DNA of 46,573 bases from Schinkia azotoformans LMG 9581 (GTDB lineage Bacteria > Bacillota > Bacilli > Bacillales > Bacillaceae_J): positions 1 to 46,573 of the forward strand of contig NZ_AJLR01000069.1 in the NCBI RefSeq assembly GCF_000307855.1. The letters are read 5' to 3'. This document shows positions 38,272 through 46,505 of the stretch, piece by piece. The notes below the pieces were generated by a model that saw only the letters and a list, made by a program, of their open reading frames with translations, did no database searches and was not told the DNA's origin. How positions within the stretch are numbered: position 1 is the stretch's first letter; the number at the start of each line of letters is the position of its first letter. The position numbers were made by a program, and so were the translations under genes.

Positions 38272-38832
38272 ATGTTTTTTTCGCTTTTCATATCCTTAGT
38301 CATATTACAAAGATTAGCGGAGCTTGGGATTGCCAGAAAGAATGAAAAATGGATGAAAGCCAATGGTGGTTTTGAAGTTGGCGGGGAACATTACAAGTAT
38401 ATTGTGATCGTCCACATTCTGTTTTTTATGTCATTAATGATGGAAGTATCGTTTTTTAATAAAGCAACTTCATCACAATGGATCGTTTTTTTATTTTTTT
38501 TCACTTTAGCTCAGGGCCTTAGAGTGTGGAGCCTTTTATCCTTAGGAAAGTTTTGGAATACAAAAATCATTATCATGCCTAATGTCAATATTATTTCAAC
38601 TGGACCATATAAATTTATCCGCCATCCCAATTATTTAGTGGTGGTAGTTGAACTATTGGTTATACCTTTGATGTTTAATGCGTTTTTAACAGCCATCATT
38701 TTTACCCTTCTAAACATGGTTGTCTTAAGCATACGCATACCAATCGAGGAAAATGCGTTAATTAGGGAAACGAATTACAAAGCAGTATTTCATCAACGGG
38801 CTCGATTTGCACCTACGAGAGAGCGAACATAA
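38272..38832 (+). CDS. bpsB: Alkylpyrone O-methyltransferase (YpbQ)
   Basis: A 186-residue membrane protein of the isoprenylcysteine carboxyl methyltransferase family, with about five hydrophobic helices. GPYKFIRHPNYLVVVVELL is the conserved cofactor-binding region, and RIPIEENALIRETNYKAVF the usual C-terminal part. In B. subtilis the equivalent YpbQ methylates the alkylpyrones made by BpsA. It follows bpsA by 10 bp with AGAGGGA overlapping that gene's end, so the two are one operon. Confidence 0.9.
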   Translation: MFFSLFISLVILQRLAELGIARKNEKWMKANGGFEVGGEHYKYIVIVHILFFMSLMMEVSFFNKATSSQWIVFLFFFTLAQGLRVWSLLSLGKFWNTKIIIMPNVNIISTGPYKFIRHPNYLVVVVELLVIPLMFNAFLTAIIFTLLNMVVLSIRIPIEENALIRETNYKAVFHQRARFAPTRERT

Positions 38833-38870
38833 AAAATTGGGCAAGGAAGAAATCGGTTACAAATTTCTTA

Positions 38871-38930
38871 TTGAAAATGTGTCTCAATGGTATTATAATA
38901 AAGGTAACGGGTAATTGATAATAATTATCA
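38871..38930 (+). promoter_or_regulatory. SigA promoter with a perfect Fur box
   Basis: TTGAAA (38871-38876), a 17-nt spacer and TATAAT (38894-38899), then TGATAATAATTATCA (38916-38930), an exact 7-1-7 Fur box starting about 10 nt after the predicted transcription start. Transcription should be shut off by iron-loaded Fur. It drives the micropeptide gene at 38973. Confidence 0.88.
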
Positions 38931-38972
38931 CTATCGGTATGGTAATAACTCGGGATTGGATGGTGTTGGAAA

Positions 38973-39068
38973 ATGGTATTTGCGTTTATTTCGGTTACAT
39001 TTGTTACTTATGGAACTTTAATGTATTATATCCTTCACAAAGTCGACCCACGTACACGGTCAAATTAA
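38973..39068 (+). CDS. 31-residue Fur-regulated membrane micropeptide
   Basis: ATG 38973 opens MVFAFISVTFVTYGTLMYYI, a hydrophobic helix, followed by the basic tail LHKVDPRTRSN. A GGTGTTGGA stretch serves as a modest ribosome-binding site. It is the only frame between a perfect Fur-controlled promoter and a strong terminator, which makes expression under iron starvation likely. B. subtilis has three small Fur-regulated basic proteins (FbpA, FbpB, FbpC) that assist the sRNA FsrA; this peptide could be an FbpC-like counterpart. That link rests on size, charge and regulation, not on a sequence match I can verify. The terminator stem uses its last codons. Confidence 0.65.
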   Translation: MVFAFISVTFVTYGTLMYYILHKVDPRTRSN

Positions 39069-39098
39069 GCCTTTAAAGACCTAAGACCGTGTATTTTT
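39053..39098 (+). terminator. Terminator of the Fur-regulated micropeptide gene
   Basis: TACACGGTC (39053-39061) pairs perfectly with GACCGTGTA (39085-39093), followed by TTTTT. Confidence 0.85.
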
Positions 39099-39127
39099 AA
39101 ACTACATAATTTTCAATGTATCTTATT

Positions 39128-39167
39128 GACATGAGGAATGATCGGTTGATTCCTTATGTCTTTTTTG
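39128..39167 (+). terminator. Second terminator ahead of dynA
   Basis: GACATGAGGAAT (39128-39139) pairs with ATTCCTTATGTC (39149-39160) with one mismatch, then TTTTTT. Together with the first it isolates dynA from the Fur promoter unless readthrough occurs. Confidence 0.75.
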
Positions 39168-39292
39168 TTTTTTCTGACAAAATTTGATACTGGATGTGAA
39201 AAACAATTGAGCAAAAGCTTAACAATTGATAACATAAAAAGGGGTTTACTTTATTTAGTTACCGCACTATATATGGGGGAAAGATTACTATT

Positions 39293-42200
39293 ATGTTAGA
39301 AATTAATCGTTTAGCAGCACTATACTTAGAATTGCAAGAAAAAGGGGACAATGACAACGCTGAAAAAGTGAAGCAGCTTGTCGAAAAACTAAAAAGCAAA
39401 GAATTTATGATCGCTTTCTGCGGGCACTTTTCTGCAGGAAAATCGACAATGATGAACCATTTTATGGGAAAGGAAGTTTTACCATCCAGTCCAATTCCGA
39501 CAAGTGCGAACCTTGTTAAAATCAAAAAAGGAAAAAGCTATGCAAGGGTTTATTACAAAGAAGCCGATCCTGTTGAATTTCCGGCTCCATATGATTTTGA
39601 AGCAGTTAAAAACTTTGCAAAAGATGGCGAAAACATCATCTCAATTGAAATTAGTGATGAAGATATAAGCCTCCCAGAAGGTGTTGCCATTATGGATACG
39701 CCCGGAATTGATTCAACAGATGATGCCCATCGTATTTCTACTGAATCTGCTCTGCATTTAGCAGATATTGTTCTTTATGTAATGGATTACAATCATGTTC
39801 AATCAGAGCTGAATTTTTCGTTTACGAAAACATTAAAAGACCGCGAAAAACCAGTTTACCTTGTAATCAACATGATCGATAAACACAATGAGGAAGAGTT
39901 AAGCTTTGAATCGTACAAAACTAGTGTAGTAGAGTCGTTCAAAAGCTGGGGCGTCAATATCGATGGTTTATTTTTTACATCATTAAAAGACTTGAATCAT
40001 CCGTTAAATGAATATAGCAAGCTCGACCAATTTTTGAAAAACCAGATTAATAATAAAGAAGAACTGTTGCTTCAAAGTGTATTAAATTCAGCAAAACCGC
40101 TGATAGAAGACCATTTGCTATATTTTGATAATGAGCATGATGACGCGCGGCAGGATTTTGAAGCCCAACTGGAGGATTTACCTGAAAATGAAAGAAAGCA
40201 GGTTCTTCAAGAGGTTACTGATTTAGAAGAAAGTCAAGCTTCATTACAATATCGAAAAAATAACCTTAAAGAGCAATATGAAGATGAAATTAAGAAAATT
40301 CTTGATAATGCTTATTTAATGCCTGCAGCAACAAGGGATTTAGCCCATTCTTTTATAGAGGCTTGTCAGCCTGATTTTAAGATTGGATTTCTTTTTTCGA
40401 AAAAGAAAACAGAAGAGGAAAGAGTATTAAGATTAAATGCTTTTTATGAGAGTTTTAAGAAGCAAGTAGAGGCACAGCTTGATTGGCATATAAAAGATTT
40501 TTCCGTTAAATTTTTCAAGCAAAATCAAATAGATAATGAGGATTTTATTAACAGTATTTTTGAAGAATTAACAGTAGGATTTAGTTCGGAGCTTTTAGAA
40601 GGGCTTGTTAAAAAGGGAGCAGGCCTAACCGGGGAATATATTTTAAATTATACAAACGATGTTTCGAATGAATTAAAACGATTATATAAAAATCGTGCAT
40701 TGGAAAAATTTGAAGAGGGTAAGGACCTCATTTATTCAGTTATCGATCGTGAACTTTCCGAGGTTGAAGCAAACCTAGCGAACTACACGCAATATAAGCG
40801 CGCTGTTGATGGATTGAAAATGCTTCAACAAGAAAGAAATAGCGTAGAAATAAAATTATTGGCGCTTTTATCGGAAACATTAGAGCAGTATGTTCTTGAA
40901 GCTACTAATAACTGGTTGAAACAGTTTAAGGGAACTACGCCATCGATTGAAATTAAGCAAATGGAAATGGCGGAACATAAAGAGTTGAATGGAGCATCTA
41001 TTGAGCCTACTGATCAAGTGATTGACAATGTTTTAGAAATGAACCCTGAGCAAGATCTTGTTCAATCTGTAGATAGCTTTAATGTTAAAGAACGTTTAGG
41101 AGAAACGGTTGCAAAATTAAAAACGGCGATTAGTTCATTAAACGGGATTAAAGGTATTCATACCCTTGCTAGTGATATGGCGGCAAAAGCAAATAGATTA
41201 AATGACAATCGTTTTACGATTGCATTATTTGGAGCATTTAGTGCTGGTAAATCATCGTTTGCAAATGCTTTAATCGGTGATAAGTTGCTTCCTGTTTCAC
41301 CAAACCCGACTACAGCGACGATAAATAAAATATTGCCATCGAGCGCTGAACATCCGCATGGGACTGTTTTAGTTAAAATAAAAACGAAAGAGCAAATTTT
41401 TAAAGATGTTGAACAGTCATTAGCCTTGTTTCAAAAGAAATGTGCTTCCATGGAAGATGCCCTTTCAGTTATTAACTCGTTATCATACGAAGGGAATGAT
41501 CCGAAGGAAAAGCCGCATTATTCGTTTTTGAAGGCTGTTCATATTGGCTATGATTTCATTGCTCCACATTTAGGGGAATTGTTAACTGTAGATTTGAAGG
41601 CATTTGAAGATTATGTTGCCAAAGAGGAAAAATCTTGTTTTGTGGAATGGATTGAGCTTTATTATGATTGTCCACTAACAGAGCAAGGAATCACATTGGT
41701 AGATACGCCAGGAGCGGACTCTATTAATGCAAGACATACAGGAGTTGCTTTTGAATATATCAAAAATGCAGATGCCATTTTGTTTGTAACCTATTATAAT
41801 CATGCGTTTTCAAGAGCGGATCGAGAGTTTTTAATTCAACTTGGACGGGTGAAAGAAGCATTTGAAATGGACAAGATGTTCTTTATTGTCAATGCAGCCG
41901 ATCTTGCGAAGTCTGAGGAAGAATTAAAATTGGTTGTTGATTATGTAGGTGATGAGCTTAAGAAATTTGGAATTCGCTTCCCAAGGATTTATCCGTTATC
42001 AAGTAAGATGGCGCTAGAAGAGAAATTACAAGCAAAAGAAGGGAAGTCCGTTTCAAGCGAATCTAGAATCACCGCCTTTGAACAAGCATTCTATTCGTTT
42101 ATTATGAACGATTTAGTCCAAATTTCCATTCAAACGGCACACGAGGACTTAAAACGATCTGTAGCTGCGCTTCAAAATATTATTGCGACAGCTAAGGAAA

Positions 42201-42967
42201 GTGATGAGGTAAAGGAACAAAAACGTCAAAATGCCGAGAAAGCTAAAGGACAAATTCATGATAAACTAAAATCAAAGGAATTCAAGGTAGAAGAAAGGTC
42301 GTTAGCACAGGAAGTCGAAGAATTACTTTTCTACGTGGCCCAACGTGTCTTTTACCGCTTTAGTGATTTTTACAATGAAGCCTTTAACCCATCATCATTG
42401 CGAGATGATGGTCGGGATTTGAAAAAGGCAATCCAAAGCTGTTTGGATGAATTGCTAGTTCATATCGGTTTTGACTTGTCCCAGGAATTACGAGCTACGT
42501 CATTACGTATTGAAAACCATATTAATAAATTATTGAAAGAAGTACACCGTAGTATGGAAGGAATGATTGATGAGCTTCATCCAATTCCTTTATTACCTGT
42601 TGAAGCCCGCCATTTTGAGACAATGGATTTTGAGAATGCCCTTGAAAAAATTTCACGGGATCCTTTTAAATCTGTTTTATCCATATTTAAAAGTCCAAAA
42701 TCGTTTTTTGAACAAGGTGGTAAAGGTAAATTAAAGGATGGACTCGAAGAACAGCTTAAGGAACCTGTTCATTCCTATATTGAAAAACAAACAGCTCTAT
42801 TAAAAGATGTATATCATACCTATTTATTGTCGTCTCTTGAAGACGTTTTAAAAGAAATCGCTATTGAAGTTGATGACTATTTTGAAGGGTATTTTGCAGC
42901 ACTGTCTGAAACAATTGATATTGAAAAACTTGAAAGCGCAAGATCAAAAATTCAATCTATTTTATAA
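39293..42967 (+). CDS. dynA: Two-headed bacterial dynamin DynA (YpbR)
   Basis: A 1224-residue protein made of two dynamin-like modules in tandem. The first GTPase has GHFSAGKST at 44-52 and DTPGIDS at 135-141. The second has GAFSAGKSS at 647-655 and DTPGADS at 804-810. Each GTPase is followed by long helical stalk regions (for example LEDLPENERKQVLQEVTDLEES). B. subtilis DynA has the same double layout and fuses or remodels membranes, protecting cells from pore-forming agents and phage. Both G1 motifs look intact. The ATG has a GGGGGAAAG site about 12 nt away, longer than usual. Repeat copy 5 starts at its stop codon. Confidence 0.95.
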   Translation: MLEINRLAALYLELQEKGDNDNAEKVKQLVEKLKSKEFMIAFCGHFSAGKSTMMNHFMGKEVLPSSPIPTSANLVKIKKGKSYARVYYKEADPVEFPAPYDFEAVKNFAKDGENIISIEISDEDISLPEGVAIMDTPGIDSTDDAHRISTESALHLADIVLYVMDYNHVQSELNFSFTKTLKDREKPVYLVINMIDKHNEEELSFESYKTSVVESFKSWGVNIDGLFFTSLKDLNHPLNEYSKLDQFLKNQINNKEELLLQSVLNSAKPLIEDHLLYFDNEHDDARQDFEAQLEDLPENERKQVLQEVTDLEESQASLQYRKNNLKEQYEDEIKKILDNAYLMPAATRDLAHSFIEACQPDFKIGFLFSKKKTEEERVLRLNAFYESFKKQVEAQLDWHIKDFSVKFFKQNQIDNEDFINSIFEELTVGFSSELLEGLVKKGAGLTGEYILNYTNDVSNELKRLYKNRALEKFEEGKDLIYSVIDRELSEVEANLANYTQYKRAVDGLKMLQQERNSVEIKLLALLSETLEQYVLEATNNWLKQFKGTTPSIEIKQMEMAEHKELNGASIEPTDQVIDNVLEMNPEQDLVQSVDSFNVKERLGETVAKLKTAISSLNGIKGIHTLASDMAAKANRLNDNRFTIALFGAFSAGKSSFANALIGDKLLPVSPNPTTATINKILPSSAEHPHGTVLVKIKTKEQIFKDVEQSLALFQKKCASMEDALSVINSLSYEGNDPKEKPHYSFLKAVHIGYDFIAPHLGELLTVDLKAFEDYVAKEEKSCFVEWIELYYDCPLTEQGITLVDTPGADSINARHTGVAFEYIKNADAILFVTYYNHAFSRADREFLIQLGRVKEAFEMDKMFFIVNAADLAKSEEELKLVVDYVGDELKKFGIRFPRIYPLSSKMALEEKLQAKEGKSVSSESRITAFEQAFYSFIMNDLVQISIQTAHEDLKRSVAALQNIIATAKESDEVKEQKRQNAEKAKGQIHDKLKSKEFKVEERSLAQEVEELLFYVAQRVFYRFSDFYNEAFNPSSLRDDGRDLKKAIQSCLDELLVHIGFDLSQELRATSLRIENHINKLLKEVHRSMEGMIDELHPIPLLPVEARHFETMDFENALEKISRDPFKSVLSIFKSPKSFFEQGGKGKLKDGLEEQLKEPVHSYIEKQTALLKDVYHTYLLSSLEDVLKEIAIEVDDYFEGYFAALSETIDIEKLESARSKIQSIL

Positions 42968-43052
42968 GAAAAGCGCAAGCGCCTTGTTCATCGCCGTACA
43001 AACTGGAGGAGACCTGAAGTTTGCTAGGCGATAGGCGCTGGATCTAGACAAT
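42965..43052 (+). repeat. Stop-codon-linked hairpin repeat, copy 5 (long)
   Basis: Plus strand: begins at the dynA stop, TAAGAAAAGCGCAAGCGCC, and ends GCGCTGGATCTAGACAAT. AGCGCCT pairs with AGGCGCT, ATCGCC with GGCGAT, and AAACT with AGTTT inside, giving a long branched hairpin. At 88 bp it is the longest copy, sharing both ends with copies 1-3 but with a different middle. Confidence 0.85.
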
Positions 43053-43081
43053 GGATACACAATCTATGAGGAGAACTAAAC

Positions 43082-43822
43082 ATGGAAAATACAGCTAATA
43101 GAGAAGATTTAAAAAACTCCGAGCGTTTTCTTAGTGCATTTAATATCATTAACAGTGAAATTGAAAAAATGGTCGATGCACGTGGTCATATTCCTTTTTA
43201 TCGTCTGGTTGATATGGCGAAGAAGAAAAGTGGTTTAATTATGACCTATAAAGACGATCTAAAAGAATTATCTGAACTTAGAAATGCGATTGTCCATGGA
43301 CGTCACTATCCAGCGTTTACAATTGCGGAGCCGCATCTATCAGTCGTTGAACTAGTTGAAAAGATTGCAGGCGAATTAACAAAACCAAAAACGATTATTC
43401 CGTTTTTTGAACGAAAGGTTAAAACGTTCCAGAAAACGGACCATTTAACAGCTGTTTTAAAAACTATAAAAAAACATGGTTATTCGCAATTCCCTGTTTA
43501 CGATAATAACAAATTTGTAGGTCTTTTAACGAATCAGGGAATAACAATGTGGATTTCCCAGAATATCGAAAAGACTCCAATGGACAGCTGTTTAGACGCC
43601 TATCTTTCAGATGTAATGTCTTTTGAAAAAATTAAAAGAAACTATATTTTTATGAATAAAAATCAAAATATATATGATGTCCGTGAAAAGTTTTTAAATC
43701 ATTTTGACATTTTTGCAACACGACTTGAAGCGGTGTTAATAACTGAAAATGGCCATTCCGATGAAGAATTACTAGGGCTGGCCACCCCGTTTGATATGGT
43801 ACGAATACCGTTTTTAGCTTAA
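43082..43822 (+). CDS. HEPN-like and CBS-domain protein
   Basis: A 246-residue protein. Residues 1-95 are helical and contain LSELRNAIVHGRHYP, with R67-N-x3-H72 matching the RNxxxH motif of HEPN domains, which are often RNases in toxin and defence systems. Residues from about 100 to 243 hold a pair of CBS motifs (ERKVKTFQKTDHLTAVLKTIKKHGYSQFPVYDNNKFVGLLTNQGI, then the second copy ending LLGLATPFDMVRI). CBS pairs bind adenosyl nucleotides. The combination suggests a nucleotide-controlled switch, but catalysis is unproved. GAGGAGAAC lies ahead of the ATG. It follows dynA across repeat copy 5 and ends in a strong terminator. Confidence 0.75.
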   Translation: MENTANREDLKNSERFLSAFNIINSEIEKMVDARGHIPFYRLVDMAKKKSGLIMTYKDDLKELSELRNAIVHGRHYPAFTIAEPHLSVVELVEKIAGELTKPKTIIPFFERKVKTFQKTDHLTAVLKTIKKHGYSQFPVYDNNKFVGLLTNQGITMWISQNIEKTPMDSCLDAYLSDVMSFEKIKRNYIFMNKNQNIYDVREKFLNHFDIFATRLEAVLITENGHSDEELLGLATPFDMVRIPFLA

Positions 43823-43828
43823 TGAATG

Positions 43829-43872
43829 AAAAGCCAACATTTCTATGATTCCCAGAAATGTTGGCTTTTATC
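43829..43872. terminator. Shared terminator of HEPN-CBS and dehydrogenase genes
   Basis: AAAAGCCAACATTTCT (43829-43844) pairs perfectly with AGAAATGTTGGCTTTT (43854-43869). T and A runs on both sides suit the two convergent genes. Confidence 0.9.
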
Positions 43873-43873
43873 G

Positions 43874-44755
43874 TTAATTTAAATTTGATAATTTCTTATT
43901 TAAAAGAACATACAGTGCGGACATATCCTGTTCACCGAGGTCGTTTTCAATCGCATCCTTCAAAATATTGGTCAGCTGTCCACCGATCGGCAATTCCATA
44001 TTGGCTCCACTTGCCATTTCTTCAGCAAGTTTCATATCCTTATGTAAAAGCTTAATTGCAAATCCAGCTTCAAATTGGTCTTTTGCTATAAAGCTATTGT
44101 AATGACGATCATAAATACGGCTTTGAGCATAGCTGTTGTTTAAAATATTAAATAAGAGGTCTAAGTCCACACCCATTCTTTTACCCAATGTTACAGCCTC
44201 GCTAACGGCCTGTGTATGAAAGGCAACCATCAAATTATTGATTAATTTAACCACAGATCCGCTTCCAATCTCTCCAATATGATAGATGTTTTTACCCATT
44301 ACATTAAATAAGGGAAGGACCTTTTCGTATATTTCCTTTTTACCGCCAACCATGATGGTTAACGTTCCATCCTCTGCTCCGAAATTACCACCGCTGATTG
44401 GAGCATCTAAAAATTCGATTCCCTTTGTTTTTGCTGCATCCGCAATTTTCTTATTTAAACCTGGAGCAACCGTGCTATGGTCAACTAAAATTAGTCCTTC
44501 ATGACCATTTTCGATTAAGCCATCTGCTCCGAAATAAACAGCCTCCACATCTGCAGGTAAAGGTAGACATGTTAAGATTACGTCAAGTTCCTTTGCCATT
44601 TCGGCAACTGATAGTCCGCTTTTCCCGCCCGCCTCAACGAAAAGATCTTCTTTGCCTTTGCTGCGGTTTTTTCCTACAACTTCAAAGTTTGCCTTCACTA
44701 AATTTTTTGCCATAGGCAAGCCCATATTTCCAAGTCCGATAAAACCAATTTTCAT
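43874..44755 (-). CDS. 3-hydroxyisobutyrate dehydrogenase family protein
   Basis: A 293-residue beta-hydroxyacid dehydrogenase. The cofactor motif GFIGLGNMG is at residues 4-12, followed by the substrate-binding DAPISGGNFGAEDGTL near 120 and the catalytic lysine in GSGSVVKLINN near 170. Relatives include 3-hydroxyisobutyrate dehydrogenase, tartronate semialdehyde reductase and B. subtilis YkwC. VGKNRSKGK after the second strand, with no acidic residue at its end, hints at NADP preference. The true substrate cannot be fixed from context; no valine-degradation genes are near. AAAGGAGAT precedes the ATG. It is monocistronic. Confidence 0.88.
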   Translation of the reverse strand: MKIGFIGLGNMGLPMAKNLVKANFEVVGKNRSKGKEDLFVEAGGKSGLSVAEMAKELDVILTCLPLPADVEAVYFGADGLIENGHEGLILVDHSTVAPGLNKKIADAAKTKGIEFLDAPISGGNFGAEDGTLTIMVGGKKEIYEKVLPLFNVMGKNIYHIGEIGSGSVVKLINNLMVAFHTQAVSEAVTLGKRMGVDLDLLFNILNNSYAQSRIYDRHYNSFIAKDQFEAGFAIKLLHKDMKLAEEMASGANMELPIGGQLTNILKDAIENDLGEQDMSALYVLLNKKLSNLN

Positions 44756-44968
44756 TTATATCGATCTCCTTTGTAATGTAAAAAATGAAATATTATACTG
44801 ACATATATTAGTTTTCGCTTAAAATTTTAATTTTCCTTTAAAATTTTAAAGGAAGATAGACTTCTTTGGTGAATACTAAAAAAGAAAGCAAAAGTATTTT
44901 TGTACTTTTTATCTAATTCATATAAAATGAATAATAATATAGAAACAATTATAAAGGAGAGACTAGCG

Positions 44969-45238
44969 GTGAGTGTACATCATGCGATAAGCGATCATTC
45001 AGAAAAACAACATTACATAGTGAAAAGATTTACTGAATTAGACCAACAAAGAGAAGCTTACATAGAAGAAGCGGTTGAATTGTGTAAAAAAGGTGAGGCA
45101 TTTTCAACAGATAAAATTAATGCCGTTACGAAAGAAATGAATGAACTTGGCAAAAAAGGAATTGTTACCTCTTTACCTGTTAGAAAACAGGTTACTGTTG
45201 AAATGGTGAAGGAGTATGTTGAAAAGATATCAAACTAA
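44969..45238 (+). CDS. ypbS: YpbS family protein (DUF2533)
   Basis: An 89-residue, charged, helical cytoplasmic protein. The segments VHHAISDHSEKQHYIVKRF, LDQQREAYIEEAVELCKKGEAFSTDKIN and PVRKQVTVEMVKEYVEKI match DUF2533, as in B. subtilis YpbS, which also lies behind ypbR. GTG 44969 with AAAGGAG is the start; the longer frame from 44900 has no site and covers the promoter region. The sulfurtransferase gene follows 32 bp later and may be cotranscribed. Function unknown. Confidence 0.85.
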   Translation: MSVHHAISDHSEKQHYIVKRFTELDQQREAYIEEAVELCKKGEAFSTDKINAVTKEMNELGKKGIVTSLPVRKQVTVEMVKEYVEKISN

Positions 45239-45270
45239 AAAAGAAAGATTGCTTAAGGAGAGTGGAGAAT

Positions 45271-46110
45271 TTGAAAAATATTGTGAATGTAGACTGGCTA
45301 TATGAGAACCTTGATAATCCATCCATTCGTATTATTGATTGTCGATTTGTATTAGGAAGCCCAGGAAAAGGCCTTGACGCTTATGTAAATGAACACATCT
45401 CCGGTGCATTATATTTTGATCTTGAAAAGGATATGTCTAGCAAGGTTACTGAGCACGGTGGAAGACACCCTATGCCGGAATTAGACCGAATTATAGACAA
45501 GCTTAGTACTGCAGGAATTGATGCTGATACGAAAGTGGTTGCCTATGATGATCAAGGTGGTATGATGGCATCACGCTTTTGGTGGCTGCTGAAATATTTA
45601 GGACATGAAAAAGTTTATGTATTAGATGGTGGTTTTAGCAAATGGATGTCAAAAGGATATCCGGTAAATGATGAAATTCCTTCATTTCCACGCAAAGAAT
45701 TTCAAGCAAGCATTCAACACGATCTTTTAAGCAGTGTAGAAGAAGTTAAGAAAAACATTGAAACAAAAAAAGCAGTTCTCCTTGATTCAAGAGCAGAAGA
45801 CCGATATTTAGGTGAAAATGAAACCATTGATATAAAGGCAGGTCATATTCCGGGAGCGGTTAATTACTTCTGGAAAGATGTCATCAATGAGCAAAATGAG
45901 TGGAAGTCCTTAGACGAGTTAAAGGAACAATTTAAGAAATTAAACAGTGACGATCAAATCATTGTATATTGTGGATCAGGAGTATCTGCCTGTCCTAATA
46001 TTGTTGCATTAAATGAAATAGGATTTAATAATGTAAAACTATATGTAGGAAGCTGGAGCGATTGGATTACATATGAAGAAAATTCGATTGCTGTGGGAAC
46101 TGAAGATTAA
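45271..46110 (+). CDS. Two-domain sulfurtransferase (TST/MST type)
   Basis: A 279-residue protein with two rhodanese domains. The first (residues 1 to about 140) begins VNVDWLYENLDNPSIRIIDCRF and has AYDDQGGMMASRFWWLL, where the catalytic cysteine is replaced by Asp-Gln, so it is the usual inactive half. The second has LLDSRAEDRYLGE and the active loop CGSGVSA with Cys234; this loop resembles 3-mercaptopyruvate sulfurtransferases more than thiosulfate-specific enzymes. TTG 45271 is chosen because AAGGAG lies 10 nt upstream; GTG 45262 is adjacent to that site. Confidence 0.9.
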   Translation: MKNIVNVDWLYENLDNPSIRIIDCRFVLGSPGKGLDAYVNEHISGALYFDLEKDMSSKVTEHGGRHPMPELDRIIDKLSTAGIDADTKVVAYDDQGGMMASRFWWLLKYLGHEKVYVLDGGFSKWMSKGYPVNDEIPSFPRKEFQASIQHDLLSSVEEVKKNIETKKAVLLDSRAEDRYLGENETIDIKAGHIPGAVNYFWKDVINEQNEWKSLDELKEQFKKLNSDDQIIVYCGSGVSACPNIVALNEIGFNNVKLYVGSWSDWITYEENSIAVGTED

Positions 46111-46130
46111 TAAGATTAATTGAAAAGACT

Positions 46131-46172
46131 AATAAAACTCTTGTCTGTTTAATGGATAAGAGTTTTATTATT
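46131..46172 (+). terminator. Terminator of the sulfurtransferase gene
   Basis: AATAAAACTCTT (46131-46142) pairs perfectly with AAGAGTTTTATT (46158-46169), then ATTTT. Confidence 0.85.
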
Positions 46173-46505
46173 TTAGAATATTGTCTATAAGGAGATTTAA
46201 CCCAAACTGGAAGAAAATTGTCATTGAGATGATCGTTGAAAAGTAGTTTAATATAACTTGTGAGGCACGACAGTGACATGAATCGAACTGAAAAACGTGC
46301 TGATAAACGAATCAATCATGAAGTAGTAACTTGTTACCTATTATTAAACTATAAAAGAATTGGAAATTAGTTACTATTGAATGTGTGATTCAAAAATGAT
46401 TTACTAGAATAGTAAATTTTAAGTTAGTTAACAAACTCACTTATATAGAAAAAGAAAACAAGTGAGAAAAATTATAATACCAAACATCAGGAGGAATACA
46501 TTAAT
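46173..46505 (+). promoter_or_regulatory. Upstream region of a secreted-protein gene
   Basis: A long AT-rich leader with no convincing gene. TATAAT at 46473-46478 with AGGAGG at 46490-46495 marks the start region of the next gene, but the two are too close for a typical leader, so the main promoter may lie further up. CTCACTT (around 46437) and AAGTGAG (around 46461) form an inverted repeat. A frame MNRTEKRADKRINHEV starting at 46278 lacks a good ribosome-binding site and is not called. Confidence 0.35.

Noticed and set aside
10028-43052. Repeat copies as a CRISPR array or insertion sequences
   Set aside because: Copies are single, kilobases apart, without spacers, transposase or target duplications.
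46278-46370. Short frame MNRTEKRADKRINHEV
   Set aside because: No convincing ribosome-binding site or promoter; only noted as part of the upstream region.
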